NCBI GenBank assembly: GCA_035519535.1
Contig: DATIWF010000104.1
Coordinates: forward strand, 1 to 64,000
Length of the DNA stretch: 64,000 nucleotides
Source of the DNA: DATEGZ01 sp035519535
GTDB lineage: Bacteria; Acidobacteriota; Vicinamibacteria; Vicinamibacterales; SCN-69-37
Direction of reading: 5' to 3'
The notes below the pieces were generated by a model. That model saw nothing but the letters and a program-made list of their open reading frames with translations. It made no database searches and was not told where the DNA came from. Within the stretch, counting starts at the first letter, position 1. The number at the start of each line of letters is the position of its first letter. Positions 1-8,035 of the stretch are shown in pieces. Both the position numbers and the translations under genes were made by a program.

Positions 1-2
1 GC

Positions 3-482
3 GGAACGAACTGACGCTGGTCGACTTTTTTCTTTCCTCAGAGAGGAATGAAGATGACTGAGATGCAGGTTCCTTGGACCTGACGTACCTGACGTACCCG
101 ACGTACCTGACAGGTCGCGGTCTGGCTGCTGCGCTTCCGGAGGGGTGAACCACATCGGGTACGTCAGGGTACGTCGGGTACGTCGGGTCCCTGGAACGAA
201 CTGACGCTGGTCGACTTTTTTCTTTCCTCAGAGAGGAATGAAGATGACTGAGATGCAGGTTCCTTGGACCTGACGTACCTGACGTACCCGACAGGCCGCG
301 GTCTGGCTGCTGCGCTTCCGGAGGGGTGGACAACATCGGGTACGTCGGGTACGTCGGGTCCCTGGAACGAACGGACGCTGGTCGACTTTTTCTTTCCTCA
401 GAAAGGAATGAAGATGACTGAGATGCGGGTTCCTTGGACCTGACGTACCCGACGTACCCGGCGTACCTGACGTACCCGGCGC
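3..482 (+). repeat. Tandem array of three long hairpin-forming repeat units
   Basis: Three units begin with the same GGAACGAAC-GACGCTGGTCGAC text at 3, 193 and 364, giving periods of 190 and 171 bases. Each unit has a conserved non-palindromic part of about 70 bases that contains a T-run and a small TTCCTC-AGA-GAGGAA hairpin. This is followed by a left arm of iterated (T/C)GACGTACC nonamers, a spacer of about 45 bases, and a right arm of iterated GGGTACGTC that ends GGGTCCCTGGAAC. Unit 1 has three nonamers per arm and unit 2 has two per arm. Unit 3 has four in the left arm and no right arm, so it is truncated. No gene is seen in 1-603 apart from the approach to the coding region at 604. Function is unknown. 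Confidence 0.9.
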
Positions 483-603
483 TTTAGCCCCGCACCGGAC
501 GACTATCCGGAGTAGTTGAACACCGCCCCTCCCTCAGGTACGCTCGTGCGATCTCGGCGCGGCGGGCGAGATCGGGTCGAAACGCGACCGGAGGAATCCA
601 GAC

Positions 604-3600
604 ATGAATTCATGGCAACGGCGGGTCGGGATGGTGATGGCCGTCTGCGCGCTGGTGGGCGCCGCGACGGTTCTGGATCTGGGCGCCCAGGGCTGGGCGA
701 CCAGCGTGCCGAGCCAGCCCAACTGGCTCGAAGGCGTCTACTATCGGCCGCTGACGACGTTCAGCCGCGGCGGCCGGGTGACGGCGGTGACGGGCATTCC
801 GTCGGATCCGCAGACCTACTACATGGGATCGGCCGGGGGCGTGTTCAAGACGACCGACGCCGGCGCCCTGTGGGTGCCCGTGACGGACGGCCAGATCGGC
901 GTGGGATCGATCGGCGCGATCGACGTCGCCGAATCCAACTCCGACATCGTCTACGTCGGCACCGGGTCGGCGTGTCCGCGCGGCAACGTGTCGCTCGGGG
1001 ACGGCGTCTACAAGTCCACCGACGCAGGCAAGACGTGGCAGCACATCGGCTTGCCCAAAGCGGGGCTCATCGGCCGCATCCGGATCCACCCGCAGAATCC
1101 GGACCTCGTCTACGTGGCGGTGCTCGGCGACATCTTCGGAGCGAACAAAGAGCGCGGCGTGTATCGCACGAAGGACGGCGGCCGGACGTGGGAGCAGGTG
1201 CTCTCGGTGAGCGACCGCACGGGCGCCGTCGATCTCACGATCGACACGAAGAACCCGAGCGTGCTCATCGCGGCGATGTGGACAACCCAGCGCCAGCCGT
1301 GGTCGATCGACTCGGGCAGCACCGAGGGCGGCCTGTTCAAGACGACCGACGGCGGCGACCACTGGCAGAGGCTCACGAAGGGATTGCCGGCGGGCGTGAT
1401 GGTCGGCCGCATCGGCGTGTCGATTTCACGCGCGGATTCGAAGCGCGTTTACGCACAGGTCGAGGCGGGCGGCGACCAGGGCGGCGTCTACCGGTCCGAC
1501 GATGAGGGCGACTCGTGGACGCGGGTGAACACGCAGCGCATCCTGCAGCAGCGTGCGTTCTACTACACGCACATCTTCGCGGACCCCGTGGACGTGGACA
1601 CGGTCTACGCGCTCAACACCTCCGCCTACCGGTCCACTGACGGAGGCAAGACGTTCGGCGGCGCGGGTATCAACCTGCACGGCGACAACCACGACCTCTG
1701 GATCAACCCGACCAACAACAAGACCATGATCGAGTCGAACGACGGCGGGGCGGGGATCTCGGTGAACGGCGGCGCCTGGTCGACGCAGAACAACCAGATG
1801 ACGGAGGAGATCTATCGCATCGACGTCGACACGCGGTGGCCGTACTGGGTGTACGGCGCGCAGCAGGACAACTCGTCGGTCGGCGTGCCGAGCTCCAACG
1901 TCGGCGAGTACATCGAAGCCGGCGGGGGCGAGAGCGGCTACCTCGCGGTGGATCCACGCAACGCGAACGTGAACTACGCCGGCAACTACGGCGGCTTCCT
2001 CACGCGAAACGATCGCTACGCGGGCATCAGTGAAAACGTCCGCGTCTACGCGGATTCGGAGACGGGCCAGCGCGCCATGGACATGAAGTACCGGTTCCAA
2101 TGGAACGCGCCGATCAAGCTCTCCCCGCACAATCCGGACATCGTCTACACGACGTCGCAGTACGTCCATCGATCGAAGGACGGCGGTCAGAACTGGGAGC
2201 GCATCAGCCCGGACCTGACGCGCAACGACAAGAAGAAGCAGGACTTCTCGGGCGGCGAGGGCATCACGCGCGACAGCACGGGCGTCGAGGTCTACTCGAC
2301 GATCTTCGCGTTCGAGGAATCGCCCGCCACCGCCGGCCTGCTGTGGGCCGGCAGCGACGACGGGCTCGTGCACATCTCGCGTGACAACGGCAAGTCGTGG
2401 CAGGCCATCACGCCGCCGGGGCTTCCGGAATTCAGCACGGTCAACACCATCGACCTGAACGCGAAGGAACCGGGGCGCGCCATCATCGCGGTGTACCGCT
2501 ACATGCTGAACGACCTGACGCCGTTCGCCTACGAGACGACCGACTACGGCAAGACCTGGAAGCGGATCGCCGACGGCAAGAACGGCATCCCGGCGGACCA
2601 CTTCATCCGCGTCGTCCGTCAGGACCCGGACACGCCGGGCCTGCTCTTCGCCGGCACCGAGTACGGCATGTATGTCTCCTACGACGACGGCGGCCATTGG
2701 TCGCCGTTCCAGCTCAACCTGCCGCGCGTGCCGATCATGGATTTGAAGATCTACCGGCACAACCTGATCGTCGCGACCGAGGGCCGCGGGTTCTGGATTC
2801 TCGATCAGCTGCCGATCGTCGAGCAGCTCAAGCCCGCCCAGGACCTCGGCGCGGCCACGTTCTTCAAGCCGGCGGACGGTTACCGCGGCGGCGGAGGCGG
2901 CCGCGGGGGCGGCGGGAGTGCTGCGAGTCCGCCAACCTTCTATTACTGGTTCCGCGATGAACCGACGTCGCCCGTCACGGTGCAGGTCATGGACGCCGCC
3001 GGGTCGGTCGTCTACAACGCGACAGGCCAGCCCGGCACCGGCACGGCGCCTCAGCCGCCGCTGCCGTACAACGCGGCCGAGCCCGCAGCGGGCGGCGGTG
3101 GGCGCGGCGGGCGTGGCGGCGGGGGAGGCGGCGGTCGCGGGGCCGGTGGTGGCGGCGGGGGTGGCGCCGTGGTCGCGGAGGCTGGCGCACCGCAGCAAGC
3201 GGGACGCGGCGGTGGCGGACGCGGTGGATTCGGCGGAGGCTTCGGCCCGGCGGGTGTGAGCGCCCACAAGGGGCTGAACGCGACGGTCTGGAATCCGCAG
3301 CTGCCCGCGCCGTTCTCGATCCCGCCGCGAATCGTCATGTGGGGCGGCGGCGCGGGACCGATGAAAGCCGCGCCCGGCGTCTACACCGCGAAGATCAGCA
3401 TGGGCTCGTGGTCGCAGACCCAGACGTTCCGGCTGAACCCTGATCCGCGGTTCCAGCCGCCCATGACCGACGCCGACGGCCAGGCGCAGCTCAAGATGGC
3501 GCAGGAGGTCGGCGGCTGGACCAAGAACCTGTACGACAAGCTCGCGCAGATTCGCGACGCCAAGCAGCAGGCCGCCCAGATCGCGGGCAAGACGCCCGCA

Positions 3601-3912
3601 CTGGCCGGCGCCGCGAAGTCGTTCACGGACAGCGCCGAGAAAGTCGAAGGCGACATGACCCAGCTCCGGGGCGAGGCCAATCAGGACGCGCTCAACTTCC
3701 CCGGCCGGCTCGACAATCAGCTCGTCGTCCTCTACGGCAACATCGTCGGCGCCGAGCGCAAGCTGGGCTCGGCGATCACCGAGCGCTACGCCGACCTCAA
3801 GCCGCAGTACGAGGACGTCATGAAGCGGGTGTCGGCGGTGCTGACCACGGACGTCGCGACCTTCAACGCGGCGGCAGCGCGGGCGGGAGCGGGGGGGATT
3901 ACGATCAAGTAG
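604..3912 (+). CDS. Secreted VPS10/BNR-repeat beta-propeller protein (sortilin-like glycosyl hydrolase family)
   Basis: The 1102-residue product starts with an export signal (residues 1-29, hydrophobic core VMAVCALVGAATVL, then ALG-type small residues). Many Asp-box/BNR motifs follow, such as STDGGKTF, TDGGDHW, SKDGGQNW and SRDNGKSW, spread over residues 60-740; these are the blade signatures of sialidase/VPS10 propellers. Residues 760-885 hold two low-complexity Gly/Arg-rich stretches, followed by an alpha-helical C-terminal region (about 940-1080). A GGAGGA ribosome site at 590-595 supports ATG 604. The protein is probably extracellular or periplasmic. The substrate is unknown: databases often call such proteins glycosyl hydrolases, but I see no catalytic signature that proves it. 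Confidence 0.85.
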   Translation: MNSWQRRVGMVMAVCALVGAATVLDLGAQGWATSVPSQPNWLEGVYYRPLTTFSRGGRVTAVTGIPSDPQTYYMGSAGGVFKTTDAGALWVPVTDGQIGVGSIGAIDVAESNSDIVYVGTGSACPRGNVSLGDGVYKSTDAGKTWQHIGLPKAGLIGRIRIHPQNPDLVYVAVLGDIFGANKERGVYRTKDGGRTWEQVLSVSDRTGAVDLTIDTKNPSVLIAAMWTTQRQPWSIDSGSTEGGLFKTTDGGDHWQRLTKGLPAGVMVGRIGVSISRADSKRVYAQVEAGGDQGGVYRSDDEGDSWTRVNTQRILQQRAFYYTHIFADPVDVDTVYALNTSAYRSTDGGKTFGGAGINLHGDNHDLWINPTNNKTMIESNDGGAGISVNGGAWSTQNNQMTEEIYRIDVDTRWPYWVYGAQQDNSSVGVPSSNVGEYIEAGGGESGYLAVDPRNANVNYAGNYGGFLTRNDRYAGISENVRVYADSETGQRAMDMKYRFQWNAPIKLSPHNPDIVYTTSQYVHRSKDGGQNWERISPDLTRNDKKKQDFSGGEGITRDSTGVEVYSTIFAFEESPATAGLLWAGSDDGLVHISRDNGKSWQAITPPGLPEFSTVNTIDLNAKEPGRAIIAVYRYMLNDLTPFAYETTDYGKTWKRIADGKNGIPADHFIRVVRQDPDTPGLLFAGTEYGMYVSYDDGGHWSPFQLNLPRVPIMDLKIYRHNLIVATEGRGFWILDQLPIVEQLKPAQDLGAATFFKPADGYRGGGGGRGGGGSAASPPTFYYWFRDEPTSPVTVQVMDAAGSVVYNATGQPGTGTAPQPPLPYNAAEPAAGGGGRGGRGGGGGGGRGAGGGGGGGAVVAEAGAPQQAGRGGGGRGGFGGGFGPAGVSAHKGLNATVWNPQLPAPFSIPPRIVMWGGGAGPMKAAPGVYTAKISMGSWSQTQTFRLNPDPRFQPPMTDADGQAQLKMAQEVGGWTKNLYDKLAQIRDAKQQAAQIAGKTPALAGAAKSFTDSAEKVEGDMTQLRGEANQDALNFPGRLDNQLVVLYGNIVGAERKLGSAITERYADLKPQYEDVMKRVSAVLTTDVATFNAAAARAGAGGITIK

Positions 3913-3993
3913 GAAGTCAGAAGCCAGAAGTGAGGAGTTTCGAACCGCCACGCGTGTGACGGCCCGAACTTCAAACTTCTGGCTTCTGACTTC
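3913..3993. terminator. Perfect 19-bp inverted repeat between convergent genes
   Basis: The arm GAAGTCAGAAGCCAGAAGT (3913-3931) is exactly complementary to 3975-3993, leaving a 43-base loop. The arms consist of an iterated heptamer (GAAGTCA/GAAGCCA). The hairpin lies between the convergent propeller gene and dedA-type gene and touches the stop codon of the latter. It could terminate transcription in both directions, but the loop is large and there is no T-run, so a repeat-element origin is equally likely. Confidence 0.5.
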
Positions 3994-4559
3994 TAGCTGT
4001 TCTTGATATCGACCGCGTGTTTCTCGGCGCGTCCGAGGAACCGCGCGATGACGACGATGATGACGGCCGGGATGAGGGCAGACCACCAGCCGGAGATGCC
4101 GACGCCCGGCAGCCACTTCGGGCCCGCATAGGCCACCAGAACCAGCAAGCCGGCGGCCCAGACGACGCTCGAGATACTGTCGAGGATGCTGAACTTGAGC
4201 GGCGGCACCTCGGCATACGCGCACGCCGCCGCGAGCGCGATCCGCAGGCCGGGCGAGAATCGGAGCAGCAGCACCGTGGCGGTTTCGGCCGCGCGCACCC
4301 GCCGCACCAGCGTGTGGCCGCGCCTCGCGATCGACGGAAACCGATCGAGCCACCGGCGCAACCGGCCGCGCAGCGCGTAGAAGTAGAACTGATCGCCCAC
4401 CGCGGCGCCAATGGCGCCGGAGATGACGACGCCCACGGCGTCAAGCCGCCCTTGACTGACCAGGGTCGCGGCCGTCACAAAGACGATCTCGCCCTCCAGA
4501 CTGGCGGCGATGAGAATGACGAGGTAGGCGAGCGGGCCGCCGGCGTCCGGAAGGTGCAT
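3993..4559 (-). CDS. DedA-family membrane protein (SNARE-associated/VTT fold)
   Basis: This 188-residue protein has the DedA pattern: an early hydrophobic segment with an acidic residue (ASLEGEIVFVTAATL), then a Gly-rich AIGAAVGDQFYFYALR stretch, an Arg-rich cytoplasmic loop, and a LLLRFSPGLRIALAAACAY motif like the family's FxPxxR signature. Two more C-terminal membrane segments follow. DedA proteins are polytopic inner-membrane proteins linked to lipid (undecaprenyl-phosphate or phospholipid) translocation and envelope homeostasis. It is the last gene of a three-gene operon; its ATG overlaps the TGA of the upstream aminotransferase (TGATG), indicating translational coupling. Confidence 0.85.
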   Translation of the reverse strand: MHLPDAGGPLAYLVILIAASLEGEIVFVTAATLVSQGRLDAVGVVISGAIGAAVGDQFYFYALRGRLRRWLDRFPSIARRGHTLVRRVRAAETATVLLLRFSPGLRIALAAACAYAEVPPLKFSILDSISSVVWAAGLLVLVAYAGPKWLPGVGISGWWSALIPAVIIVVIARFLGRAEKHAVDIKNS

Positions 4560-5830
4560 CAGCTGCGCGCGTGGGCCGCCTCCGGCGCGGCCGCCTGGCG
4601 GGACGCGACCTCGCGCACGACAGTCGCGACGCGCTCCACTTCAGCCGGCGTGAGGGACTCGTACACCGGAATCTGCACGGCCTCCTGGGTTTCGTCGGCG
4701 CCGGGCGTGGCCGCGGCGAACGGCTTGAACAGCTCCATCTGTGTGCAGACGTCGACGTGGAGCGTCTCGAGGTCGACGCCGCGGCGGAGGCACTGCAGCA
4801 CCACGGCGTCCCGCGCCGGCATGTACGCGCAGTACTGATAGAACACGTGCGTCCGGTCGGGCGGCACGACCGGCAGGCGGACGCCTGGAATGGTGCGCAG
4901 CGCGTCGGTGACACGCGCGGCGTGCGCCTGCGTGTCGGCCGTCCACTGGTCGAGCCGCTCGAGCGCCTGCAGCCCAAGCGCCGCCTGCACGTTCGCGTAG
5001 CGCGCCGTGTAGTCGGCGGGCAGGGGCTCGAGCGAGCGGATCGTCTCCCACAGATACACGTCGGGGTTCGTGCCGAAGATCGCCGACACCCACAGCACGG
5101 GAAACAACGTCCACGTGAAGACCCGCGGGCGGATCGAGATGCGCTGCACGCGGCCCTGGAACAGCCGCTTCTTGACCATCTCGACCGTCGGCGGCGGCTC
5201 CTTCGACGCGATCGCGGCGATCCGATCGGCCAGCCCGGCGTTCCGAGCTACAGCCATTCCCCCGCCGTAGGTGTTGAGCGGCTTGAGCGTCTGGAAACTG
5301 AAGAGGGCGGCGTCGCCGATCGTCCCGACCGGTTGACCGCGATAGGTCGCGCCAAGCGCATGGGCGCAGTCCTCGATCACCGCGAGCTTGTGCTTCGCGG
5401 CGACCTCGAGGATGCCGTCCAGGTCGCACGGCAGGCCCCAGAGGTGCGTGGGCACGACGGCGACGGTCTTCGGCCCGACGACGCGCGCGAGCGTCGCCGG
5501 CGTGATGTTGAACGTCGCCGGATCGACGTCGGCGAAGACCGGCGTCAATCCGGCGACACGGGCGATCTCGGGTATGACCCAGAACGTCAGAGCTGGAAGG
5601 ATGATTTCACTGCCGGAGGGAAAATTCAGCGCCTTGAGGATGTAGTAGAACGCCATGCGGCCGTACGACGCCGAGATCGCCCGCACGCCGCCCAGGCGTC
5701 GCGCGAATGCCTGCTCGAACGCCGCCACGTGCGGGCCCTCGATGAGCTGGCCCCGCCCCTCGATCTCGTCGATGAGCTCCTGCGTGTTGGGCAGGACGCG
5801 CGCGCCGTAGCGGGAAATTGCGGTCAGCAT
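4559..5830 (-). CDS. DegT/DnrJ/EryC1/StrS-family PLP aminotransferase
   Basis: The 423-residue fold-type I PLP enzyme has the expected pyridine-binding Asp154 in IEDCAHALG and the internal-aldimine Lys183 in FSFQTLKPLNTYGGG, with a Gly-rich turn after it. The family usually aminates keto-sugars for surface glycans or antibiotics, but no nucleotide-sugar genes are nearby. The gene is wedged between a radical SAM gene (7-bp overlap at 5824-5830) and a DedA gene (TGATG overlap), so all three are probably translated from one mRNA. The substrate cannot be named from sequence; the context hints at a modified lipid or lipid-linked sugar rather than a free nucleotide sugar, which is inference. Confidence 0.85.
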   Translation of the reverse strand: MLTAISRYGARVLPNTQELIDEIEGRGQLIEGPHVAAFEQAFARRLGGVRAISASYGRMAFYYILKALNFPSGSEIILPALTFWVIPEIARVAGLTPVFADVDPATFNITPATLARVVGPKTVAVVPTHLWGLPCDLDGILEVAAKHKLAVIEDCAHALGATYRGQPVGTIGDAALFSFQTLKPLNTYGGGMAVARNAGLADRIAAIASKEPPPTVEMVKKRLFQGRVQRISIRPRVFTWTLFPVLWVSAIFGTNPDVYLWETIRSLEPLPADYTARYANVQAALGLQALERLDQWTADTQAHAARVTDALRTIPGVRLPVVPPDRTHVFYQYCAYMPARDAVVLQCLRRGVDLETLHVDVCTQMELFKPFAAATPGADETQEAVQIPVYESLTPAEVERVATVVREVASRQAAAPEAAHARS

Positions 5831-7218
5831 GATTCGATCTGCGAGAGTTCCACTTTCTCACGCTCGGCGTGGAAGCGCGTGACCCGCGCGTCCAGCCGCG
5901 CAACAAATTCTCTCACCTTCGGGGCCGTGATGCGCAGGTAGTTCGCCACATACGACGGACGCATGTAGAACCGGCAAAACGCCGCGCCCAGCAGATACTT
6001 GAGCTCGTCGTTCGTCATGTTCGGGTGCGTGAACGTCGGCGTGAACCCATCGAATCGCTCCCAGTCGCGCTCGATGATGAGCGGCTCCATCCGCTTGAAG
6101 AGCGGCGTGCCCGGATATGGCGTCAGGATCTTGAACTGCGCCACCGTGGACCCCAGGTCGGCCGCGTACTCGATCGTCGCCGTGATCGACTCCTTCGTGT
6201 CCTCCAGGAACCCGATCACGTAGAACGCCGCCGTGACGATGCCGAGCTGGCGGCAGCGCGTCACCATGGCGCGCTGGTGGGCCTCCGGGATCGGCCGCCG
6301 GCCGACCTTTTTGAGGACCGCCGACGAGACGGCCTCGACGCCGAAGCTCATCGCCCGCAGGCCGGCGCGGTGCATCGTCGCCAGAAGCTCGGCGTCGAGC
6401 CGGTCGAGCCGCGTCTCGCATTCGAACGTGAGGTCGAGGTCGCGCGACAAGATGCCGTCGCAGAGCGCGACCACGCGCTCGCGATCCTGCGTGAACAGCG
6501 GATCGCGGAACACCACGTGAGGGCGAGGGATGAGATCGGTCAGGTGGACGAGCTCCTCGAGGATGTTTCCGACCGATCGGGCCCGGTACGTCGACAGGAT
6601 GCGATGGGGGCAGTACGTGCAGAACTCCGGACACGACCGGCTCGCGAGCAAGGGAAACGACCCGCCGGCCGGACGGCCGGCAAACGGCAGCCGGAAGCGG
6701 CGGCGGTCATCGCCGAGGACCTCCCACCGCGGAAACGGCAGCGAGTCGAGATCGGCGACGGCCGGGCTGTCCACGCGCCCCTCGAGCATCTCGCCCTGGA
6801 ACAGCCGCGCGAGGGCCGCCTCGGGCTCGCCGTCCACGAGGAAATCGGCGGAGGATTGATAGAGCTGCGGCAGCTTCGACGCCGTCAGGCCGATGAAGCC
6901 GACCCTGGTCCCGCGCGCCCGCATGGCCGCGCCCCACTCGGCCTCGCGCTTGTAGTCCACGAGCGATGAGAGCACGATCGCCACGTCGGCCGGGACCAGC
7001 TCGCCGCGCGTGGCGACGACTTCGTGCCCGGCCCGGGTGGCGAGCGCCGCCGCGTACGCGAGGTGCACGCTGGGCAAGTCGTGCATCCGGCGCTTTAAGG
7101 CGGCCACCGCGGCCGTCACGTTGCTGAACGGAATGAGACGCGACCCGTACCCCCCCGCGACGGTGTCCTTGCTGACGAAGCCCCCCGTGGCTTTCAAATC
7201 CGCTAACGCGATACGCAT
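5824..7218 (-). CDS. B12-binding-domain-type radical SAM protein
   Basis: The product is 464 residues. The N-terminal 150 residues look like the Rossmann-type domain of cobalamin-binding radical SAM proteins (PADVAIVLSSLVDYKRE, GFIGLTASKLPQ), but I do not see the DxHxxG cobalamin His motif, so cofactor binding is doubtful. The [4Fe-4S] motif CPEFCTYC (CxxxCxxC) starts the radical SAM core, which runs through FECETRLDRLD, MSFGVEAVSSAVLKKVGR and LTPYPGTPLFKRM. It is the first gene of the radical SAM-DegT-DedA operon. Family members carry out methylations, ring contractions or C-C bond chemistry on lipids, porphyrins and natural products; the reaction here is not predictable. Confidence 0.85.
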   Translation of the reverse strand: MRIALADLKATGGFVSKDTVAGGYGSRLIPFSNVTAAVAALKRRMHDLPSVHLAYAAALATRAGHEVVATRGELVPADVAIVLSSLVDYKREAEWGAAMRARGTRVGFIGLTASKLPQLYQSSADFLVDGEPEAALARLFQGEMLEGRVDSPAVADLDSLPFPRWEVLGDDRRRFRLPFAGRPAGGSFPLLASRSCPEFCTYCPHRILSTYRARSVGNILEELVHLTDLIPRPHVVFRDPLFTQDRERVVALCDGILSRDLDLTFECETRLDRLDAELLATMHRAGLRAMSFGVEAVSSAVLKKVGRRPIPEAHQRAMVTRCRQLGIVTAAFYVIGFLEDTKESITATIEYAADLGSTVAQFKILTPYPGTPLFKRMEPLIIERDWERFDGFTPTFTHPNMTNDELKYLLGAAFCRFYMRPSYVANYLRITAPKVREFVARLDARVTRFHAEREKVELSQIESC

Positions 7219-7263
7219 GAGATCCCCTCAGTGCCGGATAGGAAACGAGTACGGACAGTGCGC

Positions 7264-7283
7264 CGCGGAGCCGCGGCTCCGCG
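7264..7283 (-). terminator. 20-bp perfect GC palindrome downstream of the FG-GAP gene
   Basis: CGCGGAGCCGCGGCTCCGCG is self-complementary over 20 bases and lies 26 bases past the stop of the minus-strand FG-GAP gene. There is no T-run after it, so factor-independent termination is uncertain. Confidence 0.3.
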
Positions 7284-7308
7284 TTCTGTCCACCACCAAC
7301 ACAGACGG

Positions 7309-7893
7309 TCAGCGCGAGAGGGGAGGGGCGCGAGACCCGGACGAACCGAGCGTGCGATCGAGAACGGGTGGCGAGCGGCGAAGCGCCACCGGGGTCGAGC
7401 TCGCCGGTGGCGAAAGATGCAGAGGATCGGCGGCGTCGACCGCGAGCGTCCAGTCCGACCCCGGAATGAGATCGTCGCCGTTGTCGCCGGCCTGCTTGCC
7501 CACGCCGGGACTGCCCGCGGACACCAGGTCGGGCTGGGCCTTGCGCGGACGCACGTGCTTGAGGTGCCCGCGCTTCGTCCCGCGCCAGACGTGCACCCCG
7601 GCGCTGATGTCCGACGCGACGATCTCCGGACGGCCGTCTCCGTCGAGATCGAACGCGCCGACTTTCAGAATCGGAGCGCTGAGCCGGAGAACGCGCAGCG
7701 ACTGCGTCGCCGAGAGCCAGACTTGCAGGGTGGAATCGGGTCCGCGCTGCAGAACCGTGACGACGTCGCGCAGACCGTCCCGGTCGAAGTCGCCGTAGAC
7801 CGGATCGGCGGCCGCCTTGGGGGGCAGGCCGACAAGTCCCGCTGCCACCACGGCCCACGCAAGAGACCGCACGAGGCGGGGGCGACGGATCAT
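7309..7893 (-). CDS. Secreted FG-GAP/VCBS repeat protein
   Basis: The 194-residue product has an N-terminal signal (RRPRLVRSLAWAVVAAGLVG...AAADP). Two Ca-binding-loop FG-GAP repeats follow: GDFDRDGLRDVVTVL near residue 33 and GAFDLDGDGRPEIVASD near residue 78. It is short compared with seven-bladed FG-GAP propellers, so it may be a partial propeller or oligomerise. It ends in a Pro/Ser/Arg-rich tail. A TATACT box ends 11 bases before the ATG, leaving at most a very short leader. The role is unknown; it is probably exported and binds calcium. Confidence 0.75.
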   Translation of the reverse strand: MIRRPRLVRSLAWAVVAAGLVGLPPKAAADPVYGDFDRDGLRDVVTVLQRGPDSTLQVWLSATQSLRVLRLSAPILKVGAFDLDGDGRPEIVASDISAGVHVWRGTKRGHLKHVRPRKAQPDLVSAGSPGVGKQAGDNGDDLIPGSDWTLAVDAADPLHLSPPASSTPVALRRSPPVLDRTLGSSGSRAPPLSR

Positions 7894-7904
7894 GTGTTGT
7901 CAGC

Positions 7905-7912
7905 AGTATAAC
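7905..7912. promoter_or_regulatory. Overlapping divergent -10 boxes (FG-GAP gene / aldehyde dehydrogenase)
   Basis: The octamer AGTATAAC reads TATAAC on the plus strand and TATACT on the minus strand. The minus-strand box ends 11 bases before the FG-GAP start; a TTCGCA at 7927-7932 could be its -35. The plus-strand box could serve the dehydrogenase at 8036. The same octamer occurs at 17353-17360 between mutS and tsaB-rimI. Confidence 0.45.
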
Positions 7913-8035
7913 CGGTACTCGGCCCCTGCGAACGAACGAGGCCGAAATTCCTCGGAAAATCCGCGACCTTGAACGGCGCAGAACGAGTCGGATAGGCTGG
8001 CGCGGCCCGGACGTGACGGGTTTGTCGAGGCCTTG

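Noticed and set aside
1..482. CRISPR array
   Set aside because: Repeats are 170-190 bases and nearly contiguous, with no unique spacers and no cas genes.
1426..4353. Long minus-strand open frame (975 codons) opposite the propeller gene
   Set aside because: It is Arg/Val/Asp-rich with no family pattern and mirrors the codon bias of the real gene; such antisense frames are common in very GC-rich DNA.
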